The notes under the pieces: model-generated | What the model saw: the letters and a program-made list of their open reading frames with translations, nothing else | What the model was told of the DNA's origin: nothing | The model's database searches: none | Source of the DNA: Sapria himalayana | Taxonomy: Eukaryota; Streptophyta; Magnoliopsida; Malpighiales; Rafflesiaceae | Direction of reading: 5' to 3' | Assembly (NCBI GenBank): GCA_029783825.1 | Contig: JAREIK010000343.1 | Coordinates: 4,084,294 to 4,148,293 of the forward strand | DNA length: 64,000 bases | In this document: positions 25,725 to 38,501 of the stretch, piece by piece | Layout of the letters: the number at the start of each line of letters is the position of its first letter | Numbering within the stretch: position 1 is the stretch's first letter | Translations under genes and position numbers: made by a program

Positions 25725-26540
25725 TAGTGGTCCATTTGATAAAACTGAAAAAATTAAGTACTGAAAAATAAGTGCTTAAAAAATTAAGTACTGAAAAATA
25801 AGTGTTGAAAAATTAAAGCTGAATTTTATAAGTGTTGAATTTGTATTGAAAAACTATTCGATAAATTACTATTAATTGAATACTGAAGATAAATATATTG
25901 TTTGATAACTATAAATGATAAATACTAAAAATAATATATTTTACATATTTATCCTTATTACCATTATATTACATATTATCCAACATAAATAGAATTCTAA
26001 TAAGTTTTTTTTTCACTACAATTATTAATTATTATAAAAAATAATATCCCTAAAAACATATCCATAAATAAATCATAAATCCAAAAAAGAAATAAAAATG
26101 TTTAAAAAATAGCTAATAAAATCTAAACTCTTTAAAACTATCCAAAATTTTAATATAAAAACAAAAATTAATGAACAACTAGTTGATTTGCTATTTTCTC
26201 TTTTAAATTAATCATGAAAGAGAGTCGGGGTTAGGGTGGTGGCGAAGAAAGGAGAAGGAGAAGACTGATTTACAAACTGAACTGCAGCGTGAAAGAAATT
26301 AAAAAAGAAAGGAAAAAAAAGGACAAAATAGTAAATTTTAAAAAATATTTTGTTTAAAATTTTCATCATTCAGCACTAAGTATGTTTCTACCAACTTAAT
26401 ATTTTCAACACTATTTCACTTAAAATTTTCAATTAATAGCTCCCAAATATTTTTTATCAAATACATTGATTTTTTCAAATCATTGAAAATGAAAATTTTC
26501 AATAGTATGAAAAAGTTAAGTGGTTTATCAAACAGCCCTA
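25725..26540. mobile_element. MITE-like element with TAGTGGTCCATTTGATAAA-type ends, 816 bp
   Basis: The left end TAGTGGTCCATTTGATAAA and the inverted right end TAGGGCTGTTTGATAAA match well, and both are followed by AACTTAAG/AATTAAGT-like sequence. Purine-rich microsatellite DNA lies on both sides, so the target duplication cannot be read. There is no coding region. The ends resemble hAT-type MITEs of plants, but the superfamily is uncertain. Confidence 0.65.
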
Positions 26541-26695
26541 AGAATAAGAAGAAAAACAACAAAAAGAATAATAAGAAGAAGGATAAGAAGAAGATGATGA
26601 ATGATAGGAAGAAGGAAAAGAAGAAGGAAAAGAAGAAGGAAAATAAGAAGAAGAAGAAGTAATAGTAAAAGAATAAAAAGAAGAAGATAAATTGA
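26541..26695. repeat. (AAG)n-rich imperfect purine tract
   Basis: Roughly 150 bp of AAGAAG/AATAAG units, continuing the tract left of the MITE. The antisense frame appears as a long Phe/Ser run and is not a gene. Confidence 0.85.
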
Positions 26696-26762
26696 TAACA
26701 AATACTAACTCTTTTGAAGTATGGGCTAGATGGCAAAATATTTTAGCATATGACAAGTTCAA

Positions 26763-29123
26763 TGAATATGGGTATCATAGGAATACATTATCATAATAAA
26801 TTTATGTTATTTCTATTGTATTAATGGAATTTGACAAAATGTATTTGATTGACTAGCATTGATCATAACATATAACAAATGTCATTTTATATCATAGGAA
26901 TACATTATTATAATAAATATTATGTCTTATAGCAAGGCAACACTCTAAATCATAAAGTTTAGCCTGTCTGATAATTTTCATATAATATTTTTTTAAAACC
27001 TATTAGACATTCTTCTTCTAGCACATACAACTCTGTGTTATTTCCATTTTATCCAACCAATAATAATTATATTGTCCATACTTTTTTATTTTAGTTTTGG
27101 CATTATAGGTCATAAGCATCAAAAAGAATATTATCTTATCTTTGAACTACTAATTAATATTTTTATTTCTTCAAAATCTCATGCCAATTATCTAATTGTA
27201 AAGATGAAATTTCATTGTATCATTAATAAGGATAATATTTTATGTGAATAACATATCTCATTGTACCTCTTAAAGAGTTATTTTTTGTAATATGTCTTCT
27301 TTAATACATTTCAAATTCATTTACATGCTTCAAGATAAACATATCTTGCATGTTTTGCTTTTCATATTACATATCTTAATATGTAATATGTTTGTTGATA
27401 ATTATTATTTAATTTTTGATTATATTAAATGAAATTGATTAGCATTCAATGTTGATGAATATGTTGTTCTCGATATTACTCGTGTGTTTTTGTATTTTTT
27501 GTGTGTGGATATTTAGACAAAGCTTGGTAGTGTCGATGCTATTTAATTTTATTTGATAATTATCAAATATATTCAATGAATTCAATGGCTTTCAATAATT
27601 TTATTTTTTGTCTATGATATTCAATTTATGTTTGTGGGCAAATATTTAATGATAACATTCAATGATTGTCAATGCCAATTGATGAAATTTAGGAAGATGA
27701 AACATTTTTAATAGCATTGATATATAGATTGTCGACTTAACCAAAATTTCTTATTCAATATGCTTCATTATCTTTGTTTGCCTTATTGTGATTATTATAA
27801 TCATGAATGAAGGCAGAATGACTAATATTACTATGTGATAATTGGATCATCATTTATAGGTCCAATTGCTTTCCTTGGATAGAGTTTGGCAGTTGAGGGA
27901 GAACCTAGACCACTTGACATTAGATCTGCCTACTAACAATAGCAAGAGAGTAGTGTGGGATATAGTTGATGCTTAGCTTTTGGTGTGACCATGACATTTA
28001 ATTGATGCTAATGTTTCTATTATTTCACTCCTTGCATGAAATGCAAGAAGTTTGATATAGTAGCCAAATTACTCTCTTCCTGTAACTTTAATATTTTTGA
28101 AATGGTCTCATACTCACTTTAATATGTACTTTCTACATATAATGGTGAGGTTGATCACTATACTGAGTTCTAACAATTGTTTGATCAATTTCAAAAATAA
28201 AACTTCTACCAATTGAGACAAACTATGACGTAGCTACTAGATAGAGGGGTGGATCCTTTACACTCACTTTCTTGGGGCCATCCAATTGGTTTTGAGGGCT
28301 CAAATTCTTTGTGAAAAAAAGCTTTCTACCTGAGCAAAGATTTATTGGATAGCTATCCATACCCTGACTACTAGTAGTAAACACAATGATGATACATGGT
28401 TTGTTAGTCTTGTTGTAGTAACAAAAAGTTGTTTCCAAATTCCAAGTGATAGAGAGGGATGGGCAGGAGCAATTCAAGGAGTAAGAGAATTTATGCTTCT
28501 AGTTCTCATTGAGAGAAGAGGGGGACATGCTTATAAATTTTGTGATACTTGATGAGTTACAACATTCATATCTCTCTATATGAGTATTCCATATTACTTT
28601 TTGATGAGCTACTAAATTTGTCAGAGAGCTTAACTAAGTATTATAATTCTCTCTTTTGTTGCCCTTACTCTATACTCTTATTTAGTTGACACTTGAATCA
28701 ACACTGATGTGAGATATAATCATTCTTCATTTCTTTACTTTCAATTCCTACAGCCTTTGATGCCACTTACTTTTATAGATGGGATAATTTTTAGGGTCAA
28801 TAATTATAGTAATGTTAATTGTATTATGTTGTTTCATATTCTTTATATTATAGGGTTTACATGGAACATTAACCTAATTGGTTGTGTCACCAAATAATTC
28901 AATTATATGCTTATTTTTTTCTCATTTTGATATTATCTTATATGATCAGTGGACTTCTATGATGACTTTCATGAAGAATGTGCTTGGTGGATTGTATATT
29001 TTCATGAAGACTTCTAGGCAAGAATTGATCAACTTTTTCACTTATGAAGGAGTTAATGACCTTTAATTTCATCTTATTTATGCAAAAATTTGGGTACCTT
29101 TTAAGAATGTTACCCATGATGAG

Positions 29124-29176
<53 letters not shown>

Positions 29177-30280
29177 TTTGGATGTGACATTTAGATACTA
29201 ATAATTGATAATTCTTCTAGTATTCTTCATGTGATTTTTTTTCTCAAATTTTGAGGAGAATGAGGTTTTGCACCTTATATAAATCATTAGGAACCTACTA
29301 GAATTGGGTGACCTAGAAATCTCAATCATATTGATAGTACACCTCTTTAAATTGGTTTGAAGAAAGTGGTGTTGTATTTGTCATTGTGTTCTATTTCATA
29401 TGACTACATTGGTTGGTGGTTGTCTTAGTCATCTAATCATGTAGGAGGATGTGGGCCAATTACTAGTTATTGTGATACATAAGGTAGGAGTGGGCAATTT
29501 AAAATATATTGATACTAGGACTTATCTACATCAATTCTAGTCGAATACACATTACAATCTATTGACCCATCAAGGAAAGATGACCAAGACCTTTTGATTA
29601 CTTTTTGGAAAGAACTAGAGAAGTATTATAAATCACATCTTTTTTTTTATGTACTATCTTATTCTTATTTGAGTACTTTATATACCGATATTTTGTCTTC
29701 CCCAAATAAATTCAGGATTCCTATTTCTATGTGAAAGTCGCTTGATCTTCTAGGATGGTGATAAGCCATGTTGCATAAAATTCATGTTATTACTACTAAC
29801 CAAAACTTGCAACTTGTATATTGGGTGCTAGTGAGTGTTCACTACGAGGAGTGGATGATGTAATGGGTGACTAGCTGAAAGTTAAACTTTTTTTACGTAT
29901 GAGGTTTTATTTGAGGTTAATTATTAATATATTTTTTTATCTTTAATGCCTATGATGGCCTCGATTAGATTATTTCTTTATTTTGTAGCTTTTCACAATT
30001 AGATTGTGTATTAGTTAGATTTTAGAAATTCATTTCTTCAATAACTTATAGAAATTCATTTCACAAAGAGGTTGCATATTAGCTAGACCTAGAAAATGAG
30101 GTATATATGGAGTAGTCAATTGGTTTATAGTTCTAGAATGATATGTTTACATTGTGAATTGCAGAAGTATCTATATGGTTTAAAATACTCTCTCACAGTT
30201 TGATTTGGTAGATTTTATTTGATTGTCACATCATTTGGACTTAGTGGATATGTTTTTATTTTTATAGATATATAGGTCTA
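26763..30280. other. Intergenic, no recognised gene
   Basis: AT-rich. A weak coding-like stretch near 27850-27970 (LRENLDHLTLDLPTNN, then VVWDIVDA) ends at a stop and I do not recognise it. An (AT)n run is at 29128-29171. Nothing else can be supported. Confidence 0.5.
29128..29171. repeat. (AT)n microsatellite
   Basis: 22 uninterrupted AT units. Confidence 0.95.
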
Positions 30281-30284
30281 TTGA

Positions 30285-30348
30285 GAGCTCCATGGAGGAG
30301 CTCGATGGAGATCATCGAGCTCCATGGAGGAGCTCGATGGAGATCATC
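30285..30348. repeat. Perfect 32-bp tandem duplication with GAGCTC
   Basis: Two identical 32-bp units (30285-30316 and 30317-30348) start GAGCTCCATGGAGGAGCTCG and end GATCATC; a third begins and breaks off. The words match the core of the GAGCTC MULE family, but no terminal inverted repeats are seen here. Confidence 0.9.
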
Positions 30349-30950
30349 GAGCTCCACGCATTTCAGCCCAACATGACCTATTTTTTTGTAAGCCATACTA
30401 GGTCATCATGCTTGATGACCAATGGTTATCATGGAAAGCTTGTTGAGGTAGGTAATAATGGCACACCCATCAACACAACTTGACACGACTCATACATGGG
30501 CAAGTAATGTTGCCCATGGCTCTCCTGGAATGGGCACCAGGCTAGGCCCCTGGCATGTAACATCTACCCTAGGGCTTGTAGTGTATTCTATGGCCGCACT
30601 GCATCATTATTTCTTGTAGCCAGCAATCTACATGCAATATTTTCTTTAGCTCAATGAAAAATGGAATCACAAAAAAAAATTTAAAAACAAAAAAACTTGT
30701 CATCTTAAATAATAAATTCTTTTTTTAAAGTACCAACAATATAGTAGTCTGATTATCAAATGAGCAAACACCACCCAACGTCCCAACCCTAGGCACATGA
30801 GTTGAATCCACATGGATGCCGTATACTTGATCTAGGAGTAGAGGTGTTAATTGGGTTGGGCAGCTCATGCACGATATGAAGCACATCATGATTCAACCAT
30901 GTCAAAGTTCCCAACATGAGTGGTGCAACATGACATAACCCAACATGATA
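30349..30950. other. Intergenic with possible hAT-like end
   Basis: GC-moderate patch with CAGCCCAACATG and GCCCCTGGCATG words. A candidate family A left end, TAGAGGTGTTAATTGGG, starts at about 30839, directly left of the LTR-like repeat. No right end or duplication was found. Confidence 0.35.
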
Positions 30951-30954
30951 ACTT

Positions 30955-32460
30955 ATTGTTTTGACTTTGTTACTCTACCTAATTTAACCAATTAGTCGAT
31001 ATACCAAAAACTCATTAATGAGATTATTGTCATAACTAAGATCTACAAGTTCATGAGTTATACAAGTAACATAATGAACTTAAGTCCAAATATCAATCTC
31101 GCATAAATTATATTTGTAGTTTGGCTATCAAATAAGAGATAATTCATTTTTTGCAGAAGGGATACTCAAATTATTTAATAATCTTAAGTTAAAGGTCTAA
31201 TTACTTAATTTATGTGATGTCATTCATATGTTCAATATATATTATGATGGATATAAAATGAATGGTGGGGTGTTATGCAAATGACTTATTGCCTTGTTGA
31301 CATACAAGGTGGTTATAATTATTGAGCCATTCCCAATGATGATCTCATTATAACTATCCACTCCGTACGTCATCACTAAAATAATATTTCATTCATGCAT
31401 GAGGATAATTTATAATCTCATATCTTTTAGCCAACTTCATCAATTACTCTTAATAGTTGATTCATATGCTCACATCTATTCACTAGTCTCCATTATCTTA
31501 AAGATCAATGATTGGCATGATTTATAAATATTTGTACTTTAAAATTCATAAATATCATGCTCACATAATTAACATATGTCTTCTTCAAGTTTTATTAGTG
31601 GGAACCATACAAGTAAAAGAAACTATAAGGGCTATCATTACCTTGTGAGTCATAACAACTTGTGCACGCCTTGAAGATTGTCTATCATCATCTTCATCAC
31701 TGATGATAAAACTTCCACACTTAAGGTGAATCCTTTGGGAGAAGGTTTTATATAATATTTATCCAAATAAAGATGCAATTTCTCTATGATATATAATTGA
31801 TTGACTTGTAAAAGTATTTGTACTTTCAGCTTCATTAGTATCATTCTCGTTATAATTAACATACTTAAACTTTAGGGCTCGACATTTAAGGTCATTTCGT
31901 GCATCTCAATTGGAAGGGGTGTCATCACCTTCTTATCATATGAACGAGTGAGTCTCTTAGCTTATCTATCATCATCAACTATGATTATTTCACATACATT
32001 CACCATTAGTCAAAACTTAATTTTAGTTATTTTTAATTATCATCCATCAACATCAATAGATATAAAATATAATCAAACCAATATTACTTCAATCATCCAA
32101 ACCATTATATCATATAATCCAAATAACATAGACTTTAAATCATGAAAATATAATATAAATTTCCAAATTAATCTCATGACCAATTAGCATTGGTTATGTG
32201 TCATTTGTTTGCTTGTGGAGCCCCCAAAAAATACAAAATTTGCTGCTAGGATTTGTAGTTGCTATAACTTTTTCTTGTTTCATGAGTGGAATTTTTTGAA
32301 AATTCTTTATCTTATCTTTTTATACTTGGGTGACATTACTTTGCTCTAAGTAACAAGTCATGATTTTTTAATGGAAATCATGACTAAGGCCTATATCTTT
32401 TTAGCTTGAGGTCGTAACTCTAGAAAATATTCAGGACTCTATTTGACATATTGATTTTTA
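30955..32460 (-). repeat. LTR-like repeat, copy 1
   Basis: Colinear over about 1.5 kb with 36885-38492: both contain CTTTGTTACTCTAC followed by an AATTTAA block, GTTATACAAGTAA, ATTATGTAAATGACCCATTG-like text, TCTCCTTCAAGTTTTATTGG-like text, GGATTTGTAGTTGCTAT, and GACTCTATTTGACA at the right edge. On the minus strand that edge begins TGTCAAATAGAGTC, consistent with a TG start. It would be the 3' LTR of the minus-strand gag element. Confidence 0.55.
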
Positions 32461-35230
32461 TGTAACACAATATCGCGTCACTAGCAATGACCATGATTTG
32501 AGCCTAATATTTTTTATAACTCAAAATCACAGTACTATGAAATAGTCATGGCTTCATGCCTTCATCATTTATAGTCCATAGATGGCTATAGTGATGTGAA
32601 CTATGACCATGAGGTGGCGATGACTTTCAATATTGTAAAATAGCTATGATATTAATCTTTCATTCTTCTTGATAAGTATATGGCCGTGGTGTTGGGAACT
32701 AGCCATGCTGCTTGCACTTGGCTTATACATACAAATCATGTCAATGCTTTTCTTTGAGGATAATAATTGTAATCTTGGAAAGATCATGCTTGAGTAATGT
32801 CCTATATACTATTTAGTAATCCAACAGTTATGACTTTGAATGTTTGTCGAAGCTTTGGCCTAAGTACTTGTGACACTTTAATTTCTATGGCTCAAAAATT
32901 ATTATTTTATGAAAAAGTTGTGGCTCTCACTTGAGATTACTGAGCCATATAAATATAAAGTAATAGTTCTATGAAATTAGTCACGACCTTGAGCACAAGT
33001 AGGATACTTGATTATTATGATAGAGAATTAATATCATAGCCATTAAATTCTATAAGTTAGGTATGACTACAACTTCATGATAATATCGCAACATTTGAGA
33101 ATATATTGTGCAATAACAAGTTTCTCCTAATATGAGGGTAGTGTCGTGTTGTACATTTTTAGTGTTCTTTAAAATACTAAACATTATGAAATCAACACAA
33201 ATTCATATTATTTCTACATATACACATCATTTTCAACTACTGAAGTATACTATAATATTTAGTAACTTAAATACAAACAAACTAGTACACTAAAATAATT
33301 ATTGATTCCCAAGTAATAATTTCACCCACCAAAAAACTAAATGTATATGATCACCCAGATTTTTACAACTTGGTTTGAGTATCGTATCGTCTAATATTAG
33401 TGGAGCAACTTCAAACAAATATATCTATAGTAACGATGAGGTTTGAGTTCCATGACTTTACTTTTGAGTTATTGAGCATGTATATTTGTTTATGTGGTGG
33501 ATATGAGTATTTATTACACTACATATATAAGAAAAAAATTTGTTAGGCTACCTCATAAGCAGTGATATTTCTTAATGTGTGTAGCTAGATCTTCATAATT
33601 TCCTCCCACTTCAATCCATTAGAAATCTATGTGGTCCAAATGATCATTTCAACATATTACTTTACTTTCTTATTGTTAGTTTTTTCATTTAGCATTTCTT
33701 TAGATACATTCATCTCTAATGTTGTCTGCTCAATTGATTCATAGCTTTAGTAAAATTTCTAACTTTTTATTCCTTGTTCTATTATCCCTTTTTTTTCTGA
33801 ATACCCAAAGTCATAGTACAAAGTATTTTCATGACATTGCCTTTAAGCTTGTCTATTTATTTTCCCTTTTGTATTTCCAAAGTCATGGCATTGTGAATAG
33901 TTGTGGCTTTGTCTTACATCTTTTTCTTGCTCTTTTACTTGTAACTCCCAAGTCATGGCATTGTGTATATATAGCTATGATGTTTTCTTTAAGCTTAAGA
34001 TGGACTAATTTATTTTGTAACTCCAGAGTAATGGTATTATGTATAACTATGACTTTGTCTTTAAGCTTTCCTTATCCTTTTTTGTTTTGTCACTAAAGTC
34101 TTGGCACTAAGCATAATCACAACTTTATTTTCTATTTTTTGGCTATTTTCATTCTAGGACTCTAAAATCATGACATTGTTCACCACTATAACTTTCTCTT
34201 TGATTTTTCCTTCCTTAAATTATGTCTTAGCCTTGTCTTTTTCCCTTGGTGTATCTTCTTCCTTAGTGTTGTCAACATGAGACATTTTAGATGTTGTGAT
34301 TTTGAAGAATTTCATGATCTCATAGTTGTAATCTTTTTCTGTTTCCTCACTTCTACAACTCTAATATACTTCGTCATCTTTATTATTTTCATCGTTATCT
34401 CAAATCAAAAATTGTTCCACAATTTCATATTCTACATCGCACTCATAGTTTGATAGTTATTCTTCTACCCTTAAACTTTGTAGTTTTCACAACTCCAAAG
34501 TTGTTAAAACAACATTCAAGTTATTTTAATAAAATTTAATCTTAATATAATAGAAAGGGGATCAAGTTGACAATCTCAAATCTCATGCCTTCCGTAAGTT
34601 ATTCTTCTGAAATATTATTCTTTGTGGTATAAGCTCAAAAGTTATTCTTCTGAATCATAAACTTAATTGTTTTACTAAAATATAATCTTCATCAAATAGA
34701 AAGGGACATCAAGTTGATGATATCAAATTGCATGCCTTTAGAAATGTATGCTCTGCTATAGTGCAAGGTAAAGTAAAACTCTTAAGATCTTCTAATTTTC
34801 TTGGTGGGTTTCTTTGCAAAAATAAAAGATTAATCAAAAAATGTATCATTGGCTTTATTATTATCTATTTCTCTTTATCCATAGCTTCATTCTGATCCAT
34901 TTCTTTCTATCAATAGCTTTGGGTAAGCTCAATTTGCTCATCTATTTCTCAATTTCTATTTTTCTCCTCTTTGGATAAAACTTGATTTTCCCATTCTTTT
35001 AGAGTTGTGCCTTTTGTATGTGCTCAGCTTCATAGATATTATTTCTCTAGTTTTATTTAGTTGGGGTCATGGCTTATTGGAGGCTTTCAGGTTGAACTGT
35101 GGCTTTTGAGAAAATCATAGCTTTTTTACCCCAAAAAACTTTAGAACCCTCTTGTTCAAAGTTATCTTGTATTATTGGAATTGTGGCTATTGGAAGAGTC
35201 GTGGTATTTTTATCCCTAAATTGTCCAAAA
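32340..35230. repeat. Degenerate array of 60-80 bp units with an internal dyad (AGTCATGR ... CTATGACTT)
   Basis: The clearest part is 33810-34120, where AAGTCATGGCATTGTG followed about 20 bp later by TATGACTTTGTCTT or a variant recurs about every 75 bp. Weaker copies of the CATGACT/AGTCATG dyad occur from 32350 to 33070 and at 35065-35200. It has no plausible coding frame; frames such as the one at 33719-34096 are low-complexity consequences. It lies between the gag remnant and LTR-like copy 1. Confidence 0.55.
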
Positions 35231-35549
35231 TCTTTTTATTCCAACCGTCTTTGTAGCTACTTGCTACTTCTAAGCAATAATGAGGAATAATTCCTTAGAT
35301 TTATCTTATTATCACTTGACAATTCATTCGCTCATAATTCATTTATTGATATTGCCAATTGTCTAGCATGATGCTCAATGTTCTTCAATGCTAAATTTAT
35401 TTTATTAATCTTAGCTTCAAGTGCCCTTATTTGCTTGTTTTTGTCATTATTCTTCTTTTAAATTTCTGTTATAATACTTAGCACATTATCATTTATTATT
35501 TGGCTTTTCTTTGTTCATGACAATTGATAATTAAAAATGAAGTTCCCTT

Positions 35550-36430
35550 GATTCATATAGTTGATTGTATTTTCTCATATTTCTTGAGATTGACCAATAT
35601 GTTACAACCCACTCTCATAGTTCCTATATGAAATATTTTTATGATTTCTCATATTTTGATGATTATATATTGAGTCATTGTCGTTGAATTGAAATACATA
35701 CTATTCACTTTGCATTTGATTTACCTCTTCTATTTAATAAATAGGCTTTGATTTACTGATTCATACAAATGTAAAGTAGCGATATTTCCTTATATTCTTC
35801 TCTTTTATTCTTAAGCATCCAAATTCCTTAATAAGACTTCCATCTTTGCTTCATTGATGGTGAACCTATTCAACTCTAACATACTAACTTGTCTTCTTTG
35901 AAATGAGTGATCCATTCGAGGTTGATAATTATTTTTTACTAGCTCATTAAAAAAGTAATATGTCTCCTTTGAAGATTTATCCATAATAGATCATTTGATG
36001 GCCGCATCAGCCATCACCTCATCTTGTAGTTCTACCCATTATAGAAGGTTTTGGGCTTGGAACTACAACTCAAAACTATGTTGATGATATCTCATCGACA
36101 ACTCCTTAAAATAATCCTGAGCATTATATATAAGTTGTCATGTTCTTCTTGAAAGAATTGACTTATATCACGCTGAAGTTGAGAGGTAATAGGCAGTGGG
36201 ATAAATTTGGTGAGTAAAGTCCTCATCAATTCATCCCAACTCTCAATGTAACCCATCGGTAGATATTGGAAACAACCTTGTGTTTTACCACTTAGTGAAA
36301 ATAAAAATAATCTTAATTGTATTGCATCTGGGCCAACTTCATTTGTCATTATAGTGTTGCATAGTTCCAAAAATAGTGTGACATATAAATTAGGGTCTTT
36401 CAATACTTTTAATTTATTTTTATGCTACTA
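35550..36430 (-). pseudogene. Ty3/gypsy-type gag remnant (Athila/Tat-like)
   Basis: Minus-strand frame 36403-36092 has QLRLFLFSLSGKTQGCFQYL, then SWDELMRTLLTKFIP, then LQRDISQFFQEEHDNLYIML, the classic Retrotrans_gag order (FPFSL.DKA..WL..LP, TWDEL...FL.KF.P, LR..I..F.Q.E.E.LY.AW). After a frame change it continues FELWFQAQNLL, MADAA and KNNYQP, then MLELNRF, as in Athila/Tat-clade Gag. Several stops disable it. No protease, reverse transcriptase or integrase is recognisable between the flanking LTR-like repeats. Confidence 0.75.
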
Positions 36431-36884
36431 AGCCATAACAATTAGATTTAGTTTCAACTGAAAATAATTAGCTTCAATTGATTATAAGTGAATCCTAGAA
36501 TAACTACCAATCACAACATGCCTCCAATAATTTTTCAAAGTACAATAATATGTGAGATATTGAACAACTTGCTCATCATTTTTTTTGGTTCTATTTATTA
36601 CTTCTAGTGCTCTCCATCATATCATTTTCATCTTTTTGTTTGGTAATAATTCTTTTAGTTCTTTAAATTTTTAGGTCCAGAGAATTTAGCTCAGTACCAG
36701 AGCTTTGAGCCATCAATGATGGCTAAAAAAAGTAATAAGACTATACAAATACAAACAAATCCAAGTATAATAATCTATGTTAAAATAAGTTAACAAAATT
36801 TAATTATTAAATCCGAGAATATTTATCAAATATAATACTATCTAATTTACTAAAAAGAATTATCTTTCTGTGAGAATAATTATG

Positions 36885-38492
36885 TCAACTTCTATTGACC
36901 AAACAAACTAAACAATCCATAGTAATGATATTAAAAACTTATTATGCATATGACTTTGTTACTCTACATAATTTAATCTTTTAGGCAACATCCCAAAAGT
37001 TTATTCAAAAGATTATCCCGCCAACTAAGATTTACAAGCGTACATGTTATACAAGTAATAAAAATGACTTAAGTATAGATATCGATTCCACATGGATTGC
37101 ATTGGTAGTTTTACTATCCAATGAGAGACAACTCTTTTTTAGTACAAAGGATACTCAAATTGTTAAAAATTTTAGGTTCAAAGTCTTAGTACTTAATTTA
37201 TGAGATGTCATTAATTTGTTTGATATATATTATGCTAGAAATAGAATGAAGGTTGGGATATTATGTAAATGACCCATTGCCTTATCAAAATATAAGATGG
37301 TTATCACTATTAAGTCATTTCCATTGATAGTTCCCTTATAGTTATCCCTTTGGTACATCATCACTGAGATAATACTTCATCCATGCTCAACGATTATTCA
37401 CAATCTCATACATTTTAGAAAACTTTATGAACTACTTTTGATGCTTGCTTCATAATACACTTTTATTTACCTATCTTCATTGTCATAAAGACCAATGATT
37501 AACATAATTTATAAGTAATTATACTTTTAGCTTCGAAAGTATCATGCTCACATAATTAACATATGTCTCCTTCAAGTTTTATTGGTCATAATTAAATGAG
37601 TAAAAGAAACTCACAAGGGTTATCACTACCTTATGAGACACCAAATACTTGCATATACCTCGATGATTACTTATCACTATCTTCTTCAATGACAATGCGA
37701 CTCTCGTTACTAAAGGGGAATCCCTTTAGAGAAAGTTATATATAATATCAATCCCAATTGAGAACTTGTACCTCTAAGATGTATATAATAGATTGACATA
37801 TAAAAGTATTTGTACTTTTTATTTCACAAAAGTCATACTTATGATGATTAACATACTCAAACTTTGGAGTTTGATATATAAGCTTATCTCATAGATATTA
37901 ATTAAAAGGGTTGTCACTACATTCCTATCGTACGCAGGAGTGAGTCTCATGGCTTTCTTATAACCGTCCATCATGACAACCTCAAATAAACTCACAATTA
38001 GTTAAAATCTTAATTTAAGTTCTATTTAATTACTATCCATCAACATTCATAAATATAAAATATTCCAACCAATATTATATCAATCATCCAAACTATTACA
38101 AGACACAATCCAAACAACACAAACCCTAAACCATGTAAATTTAATATAAATTTCTGAATTAATTTCTAGAGGAGGATTTGAGAATCATGCTCCCGAACTA
38201 TAGTGATAGATTGATATTGATAATGTATCTCTTGCTTGCTTTAGGACTCATAGGGATTACAAATTTTACTTATAGGATTTGTAGTTGCTATGATTTTTTC
38301 TTGTTTTATTAGGGAAAATGAGTAAAATATAGATTTTTCAAAAATTTTCTAATTTCTCTTTTTATACTTGTGATGCCTTATATTGCTCTATGTAAGAAGC
38401 CACAATTATCTAATAGAAGTTGTGACTTTAGCCTTCATCTCTTCAGTTTTAGGTCATGACTTTAGAAAATAACTATGACTCTATTTGACACT
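36885..38492 (-). repeat. LTR-like repeat, copy 2
   Basis: Colinear with copy 1 and with copy 3. On the minus strand it begins TGTCAAATAGAGTC at 38492. Downstream of it (36884 leftwards) lies the gag remnant, so it fits as the 5' LTR. Confidence 0.55.
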
Positions 38493-38501
38493 TTGATACC
38501 A
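38491..38501 (-). promoter_or_regulatory. Primer-binding-site-like sequence
   Basis: On the minus strand it reads TGGTATCAAAG, close to the TGGTATCAGAGC commonly complementary to initiator Met tRNA in plant retrotransposons. It lies between LTR-like copies 3 and 2 rather than directly ahead of gag, which suggests rearrangement. A weaker relative (TGGTCAATAG) is at about 36888-36898. Confidence 0.35.

Noticed and set aside
26416..26762. Phe- and Ser-rich antisense frames
   Set aside because: Produced by the AAG microsatellite; not a membrane protein.
27850..28000. Short coding-like stretch with LDLPTNN and VVWDIVDA
   Set aside because: Only about 40 codons before a stop, no recognisable family and no neighbouring exons.
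30285..30348. Possible CRISPR-like repeat
   Set aside because: Two directly adjacent units with no spacers, in a plant nuclear context.
33719..34096. 125-aa frame that looks like a hydrophobic membrane protein
   Set aside because: Made of T-rich tandem units of the dyad array; the repeat explains it without coding.
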